From Microbacterium nymphoidis (lineage in GTDB: Bacteria > Actinomycetota > Actinomycetes > Actinomycetales > Microbacteriaceae), in the NCBI RefSeq assembly GCF_021044885.1, contig NZ_JAJNOD010000001.1, forward strand, positions 248,001 to 312,000: 64,000 nucleotides of DNA, read 5' to 3'. This document shows, piece by piece, positions 1 through 7,723 of this stretch. The notes under the pieces were generated by a model that searched no databases, was not told the origin of the DNA, and worked only from the letters and a program-made list of their open reading frames with translations. The translations under genes were made by a program, and so were the position numbers. Within the stretch, counting starts at the first letter, position 1. Every line of letters starts with the position of its first letter.

Positions 1-2
1 GT

Positions 3-635
3 GATCTCGATGGGCTGGTCGAGGCGGGAGCGCTGCCGCGCTCACTCGCCTACAACCTGACGCAAGCGATGACGCAGGGGGCCAGCGTCCTGGTGTCCGG
101 TGCCACTCACGCCGGCAAGACCACGATGCTGAGTGCGTTGATCGCCGCGGAACCACCCGCACACCGGGTGATCACCGTGGAGGAGACATTCGAACTCGCG
201 GTCGACGCCGTGGACGTCGTGGCGATGCAGGGCAGGCAGCCTTCGCTGGAGGGCACCGGCGAGATCCCGCTCCGCCGCCTGGTGAAGGAAGCTCTCCGCA
301 TGCGACCGGATCGGCTTGTCGTGGGGGAGGTGCGGGATGCCGAGGCGCTGGACCTGGTCCTCGCGCTGAACACAGGCGTGCCCTGCGCCGCGACCATTCA
401 CGCCAACAACGCCGCCGAGGCACTGGACAAGCTGATGTCGCTCACCCTGCTGGCGGGGCGGAACGTGGATCGGGGATTCGTCTCGCCGGCGATCTCGCGC
501 AGCGTCGATCTGGTCGTTCACTGCGAGCGTCGGGCGGACGGATCCCGACGCGTCGCCGAGGTGCTCGCCCCGGAGATAGACGCCGTGGGTGAGCCCGGGG
601 TGCGGGTCCTGTACCGTGCGGAGCATGCTGCATGA
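3..635 (+). CDS. tadA: TadA/CpaF-type pilus assembly ATPase, 5' part missing
   Basis: Secretion ATPase that powers assembly of Flp (tad) pili at the inner face of the membrane. The reading frame is open to the window edge, so only the C-terminal 210 residues are present. Visible are a Walker A-like GATHAGKTT, a Walker B-type region DRLVVGEVRDAE and the histidine box TIHANN, in the order usual for CpaF/TadA. It ends ...VLYRAEHAA with its TGA overlapping the ATG of a micro-ORF at 632 (ATGA). tadB and tadC follow, which fixes the assignment. Confidence 0.9.
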   Translation, partial: DLDGLVEAGALPRSLAYNLTQAMTQGASVLVSGATHAGKTTMLSALIAAEPPAHRVITVEETFELAVDAVDVVAMQGRQPSLEGTGEIPLRRLVKEALRMRPDRLVVGEVRDAEALDLVLALNTGVPCAATIHANNAAEALDKLMSLTLLAGRNVDRGFVSPAISRSVDLVVHCERRADGSRRVAEVLAPEIDAVGEPGVRVLYRAEHAA

Positions 636-817
636 CTGCGCTCCGGGAGAGGTGCTTCGCCGTGGGTGCGTGCGGGGTACGAGTCCGCTATCGGAACGGG
701 GCGCGCCGCATGACTGTGCCCTGCGTGATCTGCTTCGCCGCGGGGGAGCCCGGGGCCCGCGTGCTCTACCGTGCGGAGCGCGCCGCATGACTGCGCTGTG
801 GGCGATCTGCTTCGCCG
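592..817 (+). repeat. Threefold tandem repeat of the tadA/tadB junction, period about 78 bp
   Basis: The block 592-662 (end of tadA, start codon, first codons of a tadB-like start) recurs at 747-817, the true tadB start. A more diverged middle copy lies at about 670-746. The landmark GCATGACTG is at 630, 708 and 785, giving periods of 78 and 77 bp. The outer copies share long runs such as TACCGTGCGGAGC and TGCTTCGCCG. The repeat therefore multiplies a stop/start overlap. Confidence 0.8.
632..790 (+). CDS. Chimeric 52-aa micro-ORF between tadA and tadB
   Basis: This ORF starts at the ATG overlapping the tadA stop (ATGA) and ends at a TGA overlapping the tadB ATG at 787. Its first residues (MTALRERCFAVG) resemble the TadB start (MTALWAICFAAG), and its last residues (EPGARVLYRAERAA) resemble the TadA end (EPGVRVLYRAEHAA). 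The middle repeats both themes, including MTVPCVICFAAG. It is thus a product of junction duplication, kept open and translationally coupled at both ends. It may be a translated linker that preserves coupling, or just debris. No function is claimed. Confidence 0.45.
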   Translation: MTALRERCFAVGACGVRVRYRNGARRMTVPCVICFAAGEPGARVLYRAERAA

Positions 818-1650
818 CCGGAGTCCTCTGCATCGCCTCTGTGTGGCTCTGGCCGCGCCGGGCCCCGCATGATGCCGTCGAGAGCCGCCCGGCCTCAGCG
901 ATGCGCACGCTGCTGGCAGAGGCCGGGGCATCGTCGCTCTCGCCCGGCGCGCTTCTGATCGGTGCCGCGATGTGCGCGCTCGTCGCCGCGTCGGCGGTAT
1001 GGGTCCTGACACGGTTGCCCGTGCTCGCGGCACTCGCGCTCCTCGCCGGCGCGGTCGTCCCGTTCTCCGTGCTGCGCGCCCGGCGAGCGCGGCGGCATCA
1101 GGATCGGCGGTCGGTGTGGCCCGACGTCTGCGATCTGCTGGTCGCCTCGGTGCGCGCCGGGCAGAGCCTGCCGGACGGCGTGGCCGCGCTCGCGGACCTG
1201 GCACCGCAGCCCGTGCGAGCCGAGTTCGCGCGGTTCCGCTCAGATCTCGCAGCCTCGGGGCACTTCGACTCTGCGGTCCTTGCTCTCAAGGAGCGTCTGG
1301 CCGATCCCACCGCCGATCGCATCGTGGAGACGCTGCGGATGGCGCGTCAGGTGGGCGGTACGGAGCTCGCCAACGTGCTGCGCTCCCTCTCGACGGCGGT
1401 GCGGGCCGAAGCGGCGGTGCGCGGCGAGGTGACGGCGCGGCAGTCCTGGATCCGTGGCGCGGCGGTCGTCGGCGTGGTGGCACCCTGGGTCATCCTCGGA
1501 CTCCTGGTCGCGCGTCCCGAGGGAGCAGCGGCCTACTCCACCCCGATGGGTGTGGTGCTGATCGCGGTGGCAGCGGGCGTGTCCTTCGTCGCCTACCGGC
1601 TGATGCTGCGCATCGGCCGGTTGCCGGAGCAGCGGCGGTGGTTTCGATGA
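787..1650 (+). CDS. tadB: TadB-like pilus assembly membrane protein (type II secretion F domain)
   Basis: Inner-membrane platform protein of the tad pilus, 287 aa from the ATG at 787. The same frame stays open upstream to 589, but that stretch is repeat-derived. The protein has N-terminal membrane segments, a cytoplasmic T2SSF domain (DVCDLLVASVRAGQSLPDGV, then LRMARQVGGTELANVLR) and C-terminal hydrophobic helices. This is the usual TadB layout. Its stop overlaps the tadC start (ATGA). Confidence 0.85.
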   Translation: MTALWAICFAAGVLCIASVWLWPRRAPHDAVESRPASAMRTLLAEAGASSLSPGALLIGAAMCALVAASAVWVLTRLPVLAALALLAGAVVPFSVLRARRARRHQDRRSVWPDVCDLLVASVRAGQSLPDGVAALADLAPQPVRAEFARFRSDLAASGHFDSAVLALKERLADPTADRIVETLRMARQVGGTELANVLRSLSTAVRAEAAVRGEVTARQSWIRGAAVVGVVAPWVILGLLVARPEGAAAYSTPMGVVLIAVAAGVSFVAYRLMLRIGRLPEQRRWFR

Positions 1651-2591
1651 CCGCTGCACTGACTGATGGCGCGATCGCCGTGCTGCTCGGCACCGTTCTC
1701 GGAAGCGGGCTCTGGTCGATCCTCGCCGCGCTGCCGCGCTGGTCGGCTCCGCAGTTGGTCCGACGCATCGCCCCCTACGTCCGCGACATCACGGACCCGG
1801 CAGGGACGAGTCTGCCCGCACCCGCTCTGATCGACCCCGCCGCCGGACTGACGGCCCTGGTGCGGGTCGGTTGGCGGGTGTTTCGCCGTCGGCTGGTGCC
1901 GCTGCTGGGAGGGACGACCGTGCTGGCGACACGCCTGCGGCGCGCGGGATGGAAGGCGGATGCGGAGCGGTTCCGCGAGCGGCAACTGGCGCTCGCCGTC
2001 GGTGCCGCGGCGCTGGGAGCCCTCGTGACCATCGGGCTGGCGCTCACCGGACGTTTCACCATCCCATCGCTGCTGCTTCCGATCGTCTTCGGTGTCGCCG
2101 GCTTCTTCGGCACGGACGTCTGGCTGACACAGGCGGTGAACCGGCGCCGTCAGCGCATCGAGGACGAACTGCCCACCGTCCTCGACTTCCTCGCGCTCTG
2201 CTTGGCCGCGGGCGAGAGCCTGCACGACGCGGTGAAGCGCACCGCCTCGGTCGGCGTCGGTGCGCTGGCCGGGGAACTCCGGGCCGTCACCGTGGAGACC
2301 GGGACCGGATCCAATCTGGCGACAGCGCTCGCGGCGGCGGGGGAGCGGATCGGGGTCCCCGGTGTGAGCCGGGCTTTCGATCATCTCCTGTCCGCGCTGG
2401 AGCGGGGTGCGCCCCTGGCCGCCGTGCTTCGCGATCAGGCTACCGATGCTCGGGAGGATCGGAAGCAGGGGATGCTCGATCAGGCCGGGCGCAAAGAGGT
2501 CACCATGCTGTTCCCGCTGGTGTTCCTCATCCTGCCGCTCTCCGTCCTGCTCGCCGTGTTCCCCGGAATCCACCTCCTGCGCCTCGGGTGA
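1647..2591 (+). CDS. tadC: TadC-like pilus assembly membrane protein
   Basis: Second platform protein of the tad pilus, 314 aa. The ATG at 1647 overlaps the tadB stop. The T2SSF core shows LPTVLDFLALCLAAGESLHDA and later the typical EVTMLFPLVFLILPLSVLLA membrane helix near the C terminus. In related actinobacteria the pilin and TadE/F genes directly follow tadC; here they lie 10 kb further on, at 12626-14016. Confidence 0.85.
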   Translation: MTAALTDGAIAVLLGTVLGSGLWSILAALPRWSAPQLVRRIAPYVRDITDPAGTSLPAPALIDPAAGLTALVRVGWRVFRRRLVPLLGGTTVLATRLRRAGWKADAERFRERQLALAVGAAALGALVTIGLALTGRFTIPSLLLPIVFGVAGFFGTDVWLTQAVNRRRQRIEDELPTVLDFLALCLAAGESLHDAVKRTASVGVGALAGELRAVTVETGTGSNLATALAAAGERIGVPGVSRAFDHLLSALERGAPLAAVLRDQATDAREDRKQGMLDQAGRKEVTMLFPLVFLILPLSVLLAVFPGIHLLRLG

Positions 2592-2895
2592 TGCGCGCGG
2601 GGACTGTGCCCGGCCCCGCGCGTCCCGCCGTCCGCAACGCCGCGCTCAGCCCGCTCTGTGATCTGTGATCGCCCAGTGTGAAACTGACACCCGGCCGCTG
2701 CGGCAGAGCTTCGCCCGCGGTTATGTTCTGCGGTTCGGGGGAAGTGAGTCGTGCAGCCACAGTCTAGAAATGATGCAAACGTCGAATGAGATTCGTCCGT
2801 CAGGAAGGTGTATTTCCCGTGAGGACGGCGGATTGCCTGCCGAACGCGCCTCTCGCCGCTCTCTTTCCGCCGCTCTGCCCAGGCATCGGTGAGTT
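2592..2895. other. Intergenic stretch without a recognisable gene
   Basis: About 300 bases between tadC and the convergent gene at 2896. Short open frames here have no recognisable protein features and no convincing ribosome site. The codon-position GC bias seen in neighbours is absent. I see no terminator or promoter that I could defend. Confidence 0.5.
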
Positions 2896-3339
2896 CTATC
2901 GCTCGGGCATCCGGGTACCGAGCCAGGCCTTCACGCCATCGAGTGGAGTTGTTTCCGTGGTGCCGTAGTATCTCACCTCGCGCGAGAGCTGGGCATCCAG
3001 TTTTCCGCTACCCGGCTCGTAGTAAATGCGATACTCCGTCGGTGCCGGAATGCCTTCACTGTCAAAAGCCGCAGTCGCCCCAGAAGAGTCTTCATCCATG
3101 AGACGCAGCACGCTCTGCTGACGTTCGATGCTGTTCTCTGCGCCTACGAGGCGCCCGGCCCAGACGATCGCACCCTTTTGCTCGAACAACGGCACGCTGA
3201 ACAGCCGGCCGCCCGTGCCGATGCGCTCATGCAGACCATAGAAGTAGTACGCACTCACATCGGGAGCTGCTCCGACGTACTCTCTCGCCAGCGACACCCA
3301 TTTGGAGACCAGGTCATTTAAGATGAGCTGTTCTGACAT
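2896..3339 (-). CDS. YezG/DUF600-like protein, possible immunity protein
   Basis: 147-aa soluble protein. The pattern YYFYGLHERIG...LFSVPLFEQKGAIV, followed by PTEYRIYYEPGSGKLDAQLS and a C-terminal W, resembles the YezG/DUF600 fold (PTEWKI..DP.TGKFD). Members of that fold are antitoxins of polymorphic LXG/WXG-type toxins. The assignment is by motif only. It is less GC-rich than its neighbours, which suggests transfer. Upstream on the same strand, and overlapping its start, is a 50-codon fragment of the kind found next to WXG100 toxins. No toxin gene remains, so it may be an orphan immunity gene. Confidence 0.5.
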   Translation of the reverse strand: MSEQLILNDLVSKWVSLAREYVGAAPDVSAYYFYGLHERIGTGGRLFSVPLFEQKGAIVWAGRLVGAENSIERQQSVLRLMDEDSSGATAAFDSEGIPAPTEYRIYYEPGSGKLDAQLSREVRYYGTTETTPLDGVKAWLGTRMPER

Positions 3340-3466
3340 GATAACTATTGCTCCAATATGTACTGGTTGGGGATGCCGTTAACGGCAGCGCCTTCGCCCG
3401 AGCCTCCGCCCGCGCGACATCCTCCTGAATCCGTGCCAACGACTCCTCAGGATTGCTGAACGCCAT
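3314..3466 (-). pseudogene. Truncated coiled-coil (YbaB/EbfC-like) small protein
   Basis: The 50-codon frame begins with a clear ribosome site (GAGGGGGG) and reads MAFSNPEESLARIQEDVARA. This helical start is typical of the small YbaB-like proteins encoded beside ESX/WXG100 polymorphic toxins. After about 28 residues the sequence loses heptad character and runs into the start of the next gene. It looks like a remnant whose 3' part, and probably the toxin gene behind it, was lost. Confidence 0.35.
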
Positions 3467-3575
3467 CGTGCCCCCCTCTGGCACTGGGAAGCAAATGCGT
3501 CCGCTCCCGCTCGCGCAATGGACCCCCATCGGTCGGTGGAGTCCGCCTGCGGCTAGATTCTGCGACGATGGACGG

Positions 3576-3839
3576 ATGACCCTGGACGACCCGAACGCGC
3601 GTCTGCAGGCCGTGCTCGCCGACCATGCCGACACGGACCTGAGTGATCGTCTCGCCGCGCTTGCCGTGGACCTGCGTGATGGCGCCGGCATGGATCAGCG
3701 CACGATGTTCACCCTGTTCAACCGGGCACTCGCGGTCAGCGACGAAGAGGACGACACCACCCGGGTTGCGCTGGAACTCGTCATCGACCGGGTGAGCGGC
3801 TGGTGCGAGCCGCACCGGCGCATCTTCCCCGAACCGTGA
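3576..3839 (+). CDS. Hypothetical 87-aa acidic protein
   Basis: Small soluble protein beginning MTLDDPNARLQAVLADHADT. It is predicted mostly helical, has no membrane segment and I do not recognise the family. The ATG at 3576 is the best start in frame. Its TGA overlaps the GTG of the next gene (GTGA), so the two are probably translated as a pair. Confidence 0.55.
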   Translation: MTLDDPNARLQAVLADHADTDLSDRLAALAVDLRDGAGMDQRTMFTLFNRALAVSDEEDDTTRVALELVIDRVSGWCEPHRRIFPEP

Positions 3840-4216
3840 ACGGCGCAGGAGGCGTGACGTCCCGTCGCGGGCTCGGCGTCGTGCTCGTCGTCGGCTTCGG
3901 TGCTCTGCTGATCTTCGCTCTGGTCTCGCCGGGCCTCCCGATCACGGTGCCGATCCTCGCCTCGGCCGGAATTCTGAGCGGGCTCGCGATGTCCGTGCGC
4001 AGTCGATGGGCACACGTGATCGACGCGTGTGCGGCCGCCCTGATCGGCGTCGTCTTCCTCGCAGCCGGCATTCTGGGACTGCTCGCCGCTCCGGACGGCA
4101 TCCTCAGCTCGCTCCTGATGACGGCACTCGGTGCCGGATGCTGTGTGGCAGCGGTGCTGCGGGTGCGAGCGCACCGACGACTCGGACTAACGCGACAGCG
4201 CCCGGACGACGAATGA
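3836..4216 (+). CDS. Hypothetical four-helix membrane protein
   Basis: 126 aa from the GTG overlapping the previous stop. Four hydrophobic segments (GVVLVVGFGALLIFALV, ITVPILASAGILSGLA, AALIGVVFLAAGILGLL, SLLMTALGAGCCVAAVL) separated by short loops, then a basic tail. A GTG at 3854 is an alternative start, but its AGGAGG lies only one base away. Function unknown. A strong bidirectional terminator follows. Confidence 0.6.
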   Translation: MNGAGGVTSRRGLGVVLVVGFGALLIFALVSPGLPITVPILASAGILSGLAMSVRSRWAHVIDACAAALIGVVFLAAGILGLLAAPDGILSSLLMTALGAGCCVAAVLRVRAHRRLGLTRQRPDDE

Positions 4217-4251
4217 CGTGTGGCCCGGATTCGTAGATTCCGGGCCACACG
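4217..4251. terminator. Bidirectional hairpin terminator
   Basis: Perfect 13-bp stem CGTGTGGCCCGGA / TCCGGGCCACACG around a short loop. It sits between convergent genes ending at 4216 (+) and 4267 (-). Confidence 0.75.
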
Positions 4252-4266
4252 CGTCCAACGTCGAAC

Positions 4267-5916
4267 TCAGCGGCGCCGCTTGCGCTGCGTGCGGATCGTC
4301 GAGGTGGACAGGCGACCGCGATCCGGCTCCGGGTGAGGCTCGTGCGATTCGATCTCGAGGTCCACCGTGCGGATCGTGGCCGTCGTGCTGGTGGCATCCC
4401 CGGCCTCCACCGTGCGCTCGTAGCGGGCGCGGCGCCGCCGCAGCCACAGCGCGAGCATGATGATCGCGATCATCACGACGTACACGGTGACGGCGAACGG
4501 CGTGTGCACCAGGTAGGCCGGGTTCCCCAACCCGATCTGCATCGACGTACGCAGCTCGTCTTCCGCCATCGGCCCGAGGATGGCCCCCACCACCATCGGA
4601 GACACGGGGAAGCCGAGCCTTCGCATGAAGAAGCCCAGCACGCCGAACACGGCGATCACGCCGATGTCGAACACCGTGAAGTTCGCCGCGTAGGCACCGA
4701 GCCCCGCGAACACCAGGATTCCGGCGTACAGATACGGACGCGGGATCTGCAGGAGCTTCACCCACATGCCCACCAGCGGGAGGTTCAGCACGAGCAGCAG
4801 CACGTTGCCGATGTACAGGCTGGCGATGAGCGCCCACACGAGTCCGGGGTTCGAGCTGAACAACTGCGGACCCGGCTGGATGTTGTAGGTCTTGAACGCC
4901 GTCAGGATGATCGCGGCGGTCGCGGTGGTCGGGATGCCGAGCGTGAGCAGCGGCACGAGAACACCGGCGGCGGCCGCGTTGTTCGCGGCCTCCGGGCCGG
5001 CCACGCCCTCGATCGCGCCCTTTCCGAACTGGCTCTTGTAGGGCTCTTTGGCCAGCGAGCGCTCCGTAGCGTAGGAGAGGAAGGTCGCCACGTCGGCACC
5101 ACCAGCGGGGATGGTGCCGATCGGGAATCCGATCGCCGTTCCGCGCAGCCACGGCTTCCACGACCGCTTCCAGTCCGATCGCCGCAGCCACGTGCGCCAG
5201 CCCCGGGTGATCGGGATGATCGGAATCTCCCCGTTGCGCAGTCGCGAGGCCACGTAGAGCGCCTCGCCGAGCGCGAACAGTCCCACCGCCACGATCACGA
5301 CATCGATGCCGTCACCGAGTTCGGGAACCCCGAGCGTGAAGCGCGCCTGCCCGGTGATCACATCGGTGCCGACGAGCCCGATGAACAGGCCGATGGAGAG
5401 GGACACGAGTCCTCGCGGCACGGAGGTGCCCATGAGGGCGCCGACCGTGAGGAAGGCCACGACCATCAGGGCGAAGTAGTCGGCGGGCCCGAGCGACACC
5501 GCGAAACGCGCCAGGACCGGGGCGAGCAGGGTGAGCAGCGCGGTGGCGATGGTCCCCGCCACGAAGGAGCCGATCGCAGCGGTCGCCAGCGCGGCTGCCG
5601 CCCGTCCAGCGCGGGCCATCTTGTTTCCCTCAAGCGCCGTGACGATTGAGGCCGATTCTCCCGGTGTGTTGAGGAGGATCGAGGTGGTCGATCCGCCGTA
5701 CATGCCGCCGTAGTAGATGCCGGCGAACACGATCAAGGCGGCCGTGGGCTCGAGGGAGTAGGTGAGCGGCAGCAGCAGCGCCACCGTCATCGCGGGCCCG
5801 ATGCCCGGAAGCACACCGACGGCGGTCCCGACGAGCACGCCCAGAAGGGCATAGAGCAGGTACATCGGCTGCAGGGCGGCCGCGAAGCCGTCCAGCAGCA
5901 GGGTGAGGTTATCCAT
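4267..5916 (-). CDS. tctA: Tripartite tricarboxylate transporter, large membrane subunit TctA
   Basis: 549-aa polytopic membrane protein that forms the translocation pathway of a TTT-family carboxylate uptake system. Family motifs visible are [17 protein letters not shown], the glycine-rich [19 protein letters not shown] and [21 protein letters not shown]. The last 60 residues form a basic cytoplasmic tail (RRRRARYER...TQRKRRR) longer than usual. It is the last gene of tctC-tctB-tctA, 56 bp behind tctB. Confidence 0.95.
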   Translation of the reverse strand: MDNLTLLLDGFAAALQPMYLLYALLGVLVGTAVGVLPGIGPAMTVALLLPLTYSLEPTAALIVFAGIYYGGMYGGSTTSILLNTPGESASIVTALEGNKMARAGRAAAALATAAIGSFVAGTIATALLTLLAPVLARFAVSLGPADYFALMVVAFLTVGALMGTSVPRGLVSLSIGLFIGLVGTDVITGQARFTLGVPELGDGIDVVIVAVGLFALGEALYVASRLRNGEIPIIPITRGWRTWLRRSDWKRSWKPWLRGTAIGFPIGTIPAGGADVATFLSYATERSLAKEPYKSQFGKGAIEGVAGPEAANNAAAAGVLVPLLTLGIPTTATAAIILTAFKTYNIQPGPQLFSSNPGLVWALIASLYIGNVLLLVLNLPLVGMWVKLLQIPRPYLYAGILVFAGLGAYAANFTVFDIGVIAVFGVLGFFMRRLGFPVSPMVVGAILGPMAEDELRTSMQIGLGNPAYLVHTPFAVTVYVVMIAIIMLALWLRRRRARYERTVEAGDATSTTATIRTVDLEIESHEPHPEPDRGRLSTSTIRTQRKRRR

Positions 5917-5972
5917 GGTCGTCTCTCCGATCGGACCGGTACTGCGGGTGGCGGGAGCGATCTGCGGTCATG

Positions 5973-6518
5973 TCAGATCCCGATCCAGCTCGTGAGGTAT
6001 CCCGTCGCGGGGAGGGAGAGGCCGAGGAGCTGTCCGAACGCGAACCAGGTCGCCACACCGAGTCCGAACCCGACGAGAACGGCCACCCACCAGCGCTTCG
6101 CGCCCAGGGGGATCGCAGCACCCGCGAACAGGATGGTGACCGCCAGGGGCCACCCGAGGGCGGGGATCGTGATGATCAGGGACACGAAAGCGAGCACGAC
6201 GATCGCCGTGGTCACCCAGGACGTCGAGCTCTCGAGATCGATGTCCTCGCCGCCGTCGGGCTCGCCGAATCTCCCGCGCAGCTGGCCGACGAACACCGCG
6301 ACTGACGCTGCCAGCATGAGCCCGCCGACCGCGTAGGGGATCACGCGTGGCCCGAGGCCCGCGGCAGAGGCGGGCTCGGGAATGGCACCCGCGGTGAGGA
6401 GCACGGACACGGCGAGCGCGATCAGCAGCCCGACGAAGACCATCGACTCCACGCGGTAGGGGCGACCCGGCGCCGCTGCGACCCCCGCTTCGGGGGCCGC
6501 AGCCGACGCCTCGCTCAT
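5973..6518 (-). CDS. tctB: Tripartite tricarboxylate transporter, small membrane subunit TctB
   Basis: 181-aa small membrane subunit with four predicted helices (MVFVGLLIALAVSVLL, VIPYAVGGLMLAASVAVFVG, WVTTAIVVLAFVSLIIT, VAVLVGFGLGVATWFAFG). It has the typical GLGPRVIPY after the first helix. Its ATG overlaps the tctC stop, so B is translationally coupled to C. Confidence 0.9.
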   Translation of the reverse strand: MSEASAAAPEAGVAAAPGRPYRVESMVFVGLLIALAVSVLLTAGAIPEPASAAGLGPRVIPYAVGGLMLAASVAVFVGQLRGRFGEPDGGEDIDLESSTSWVTTAIVVLAFVSLIITIPALGWPLAVTILFAGAAIPLGAKRWWVAVLVGFGLGVATWFAFGQLLGLSLPATGYLTSWIGI

Positions 6519-7561
6519 CCCACCAGTCCGATCACCGACAGGGTGTCCTTGGTCTGCGCGATGTCGCCCGTGAGGAACGAATCGAAGTCCGCTCCGGTGA
6601 GGAACGCGTCCGTCCAGCCGTTCTCCGCGACGATCGACGCCCAGGCGTCGGAGTCGTGGACCTGCGTGACCAGGTCGGTGAGGGCCGCACGGTCGCCGTC
6701 GCTGATGCCGCCGGGGGCGATCACACCGCGCCAGTTCGTGGCGGTCACATCGATACCCTCCTCGGTGAGGGTCGGGACATCAGGGAGCTTCTCGGATCGT
6801 TCGGCACCCGACACGGCCAGCGCGCGAAGATCGCCGGACGCGATCAGCTCGGCGAACTCGCCGACGCCCGAGATGCCGGCCGCGACGTTGTTGCCGAGAA
6901 GCATGGTCGCAGCCTCCCCACCACCGGAGTTGGCGACGTAGTTCAGCTTCTGCGGAATCGTGGCGGCGTCCAGTCCCGCATCGGTGAGCAGCAGGCCGGC
7001 GAGGATGTGATCGGTGCCGCCGGCGGAGCCGCCCGTGATGGCGACCTGCGGGCCGTCCTTCACGATCGCCGCGATGAGGCTCTTCACATCCTGGTAGGGG
7101 CTGGACGCCGGAACGACGATCACGGCGGGCTCCTCGGTGAGCTTGGCGATCGGGGTCATGTCCTCGATGCGGTCCTTGCTCTTGTTGGTCTCCACCGCTC
7201 CCACCATCACCGATCCGGTGATCATGAGCGTGGCGGGCTCCTTCTCGGTGGCGAGGTTCGCCAGCCCCACGGTTCCACCGGCGCCGCCGATGTTCGTCAC
7301 CGGTGCGGAGGAAACCAGCTTGTCTTCCGTGAGCACCTGCGAGAGCGCGCGGGCGGTCTGATCCCAGCCGCCGCCGGGGTCGGCGGGTGCGATGACCTTC
7401 AGCGAAGTGATCGCCGTCTCAGCACCGCCGGCGGTGCTGCCGCCGGCGGGTGCGCCGGCCGTCCCCGAACACGCCGACAGCGCCAGGGCCGCTGTGACGA
7501 GAACGCCGGACACGAAAACGCCGCGACGGCGAAGCCGGGCGTGCTGCGTGAAAGATCGCAT
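6515..7561 (-). CDS. tctC: Tripartite tricarboxylate transporter substrate-binding lipoprotein TctC
   Basis: 348-aa extracytoplasmic binding protein anchored as a lipoprotein (lipobox ALSACS near residue 30). The Bug/TctC fold is seen in LKVIAPADPGGGWDQTARAL, the NIGGAGGTVGLANLA turn and ITGGSAGGTDHILAGLL. The ligand is probably a di- or tricarboxylate, which cannot be told from sequence. It is the first gene of the tctCBA operon, divergent from the sensor kinase that probably controls it. Confidence 0.93.
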   Translation of the reverse strand: MRSFTQHARLRRRGVFVSGVLVTAALALSACSGTAGAPAGGSTAGGAETAITSLKVIAPADPGGGWDQTARALSQVLTEDKLVSSAPVTNIGGAGGTVGLANLATEKEPATLMITGSVMVGAVETNKSKDRIEDMTPIAKLTEEPAVIVVPASSPYQDVKSLIAAIVKDGPQVAITGGSAGGTDHILAGLLLTDAGLDAATIPQKLNYVANSGGGEAATMLLGNNVAAGISGVGEFAELIASGDLRALAVSGAERSEKLPDVPTLTEEGIDVTATNWRGVIAPGGISDGDRAALTDLVTQVHDSDAWASIVAENGWTDAFLTGADFDSFLTGDIAQTKDTLSVIGLVG

Positions 7562-7645
7562 GTCTCCTCCTTGAGTTCCCGGCGCGGTGCGCTGCCGGGG
7601 CGATGGAGACCGACATTAGGGAGGCGACCGGCTGTGCGGAGGTTC

Positions 7646-7677
7646 TGGTCGCAAGAATCGTTGTGGTCGTTTTGGTC
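7646..7677. promoter_or_regulatory. Possible response-regulator direct repeats between tctC and the kinase
   Basis: TGGTC occurs at 7646, 7664 and 7673 within the 160-bp divergent gap. This resembles the spaced direct repeats bound by CitB/DcuR-type regulators. The motif is short and the call is tentative. Confidence 0.25.
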
Positions 7678-7723
7678 ACGGACCATCCGTCGCCGCTGCC
7701 GCGAAGCGGCTAGCCTCAGGTGC

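Noticed and set aside
972..1646. N-terminal extension of tadC (frame open from 972)
   Set aside because: The extension is a shadow of tadB in another frame; TadC homology starts at ATG 1647.
4187..5649. Large alternative ORFs over tctA and similar high-GC genes
   Set aside because: Compositional shadows rich in Arg, His, Gly and Asp without family motifs; the opposite frame encodes the real gene.
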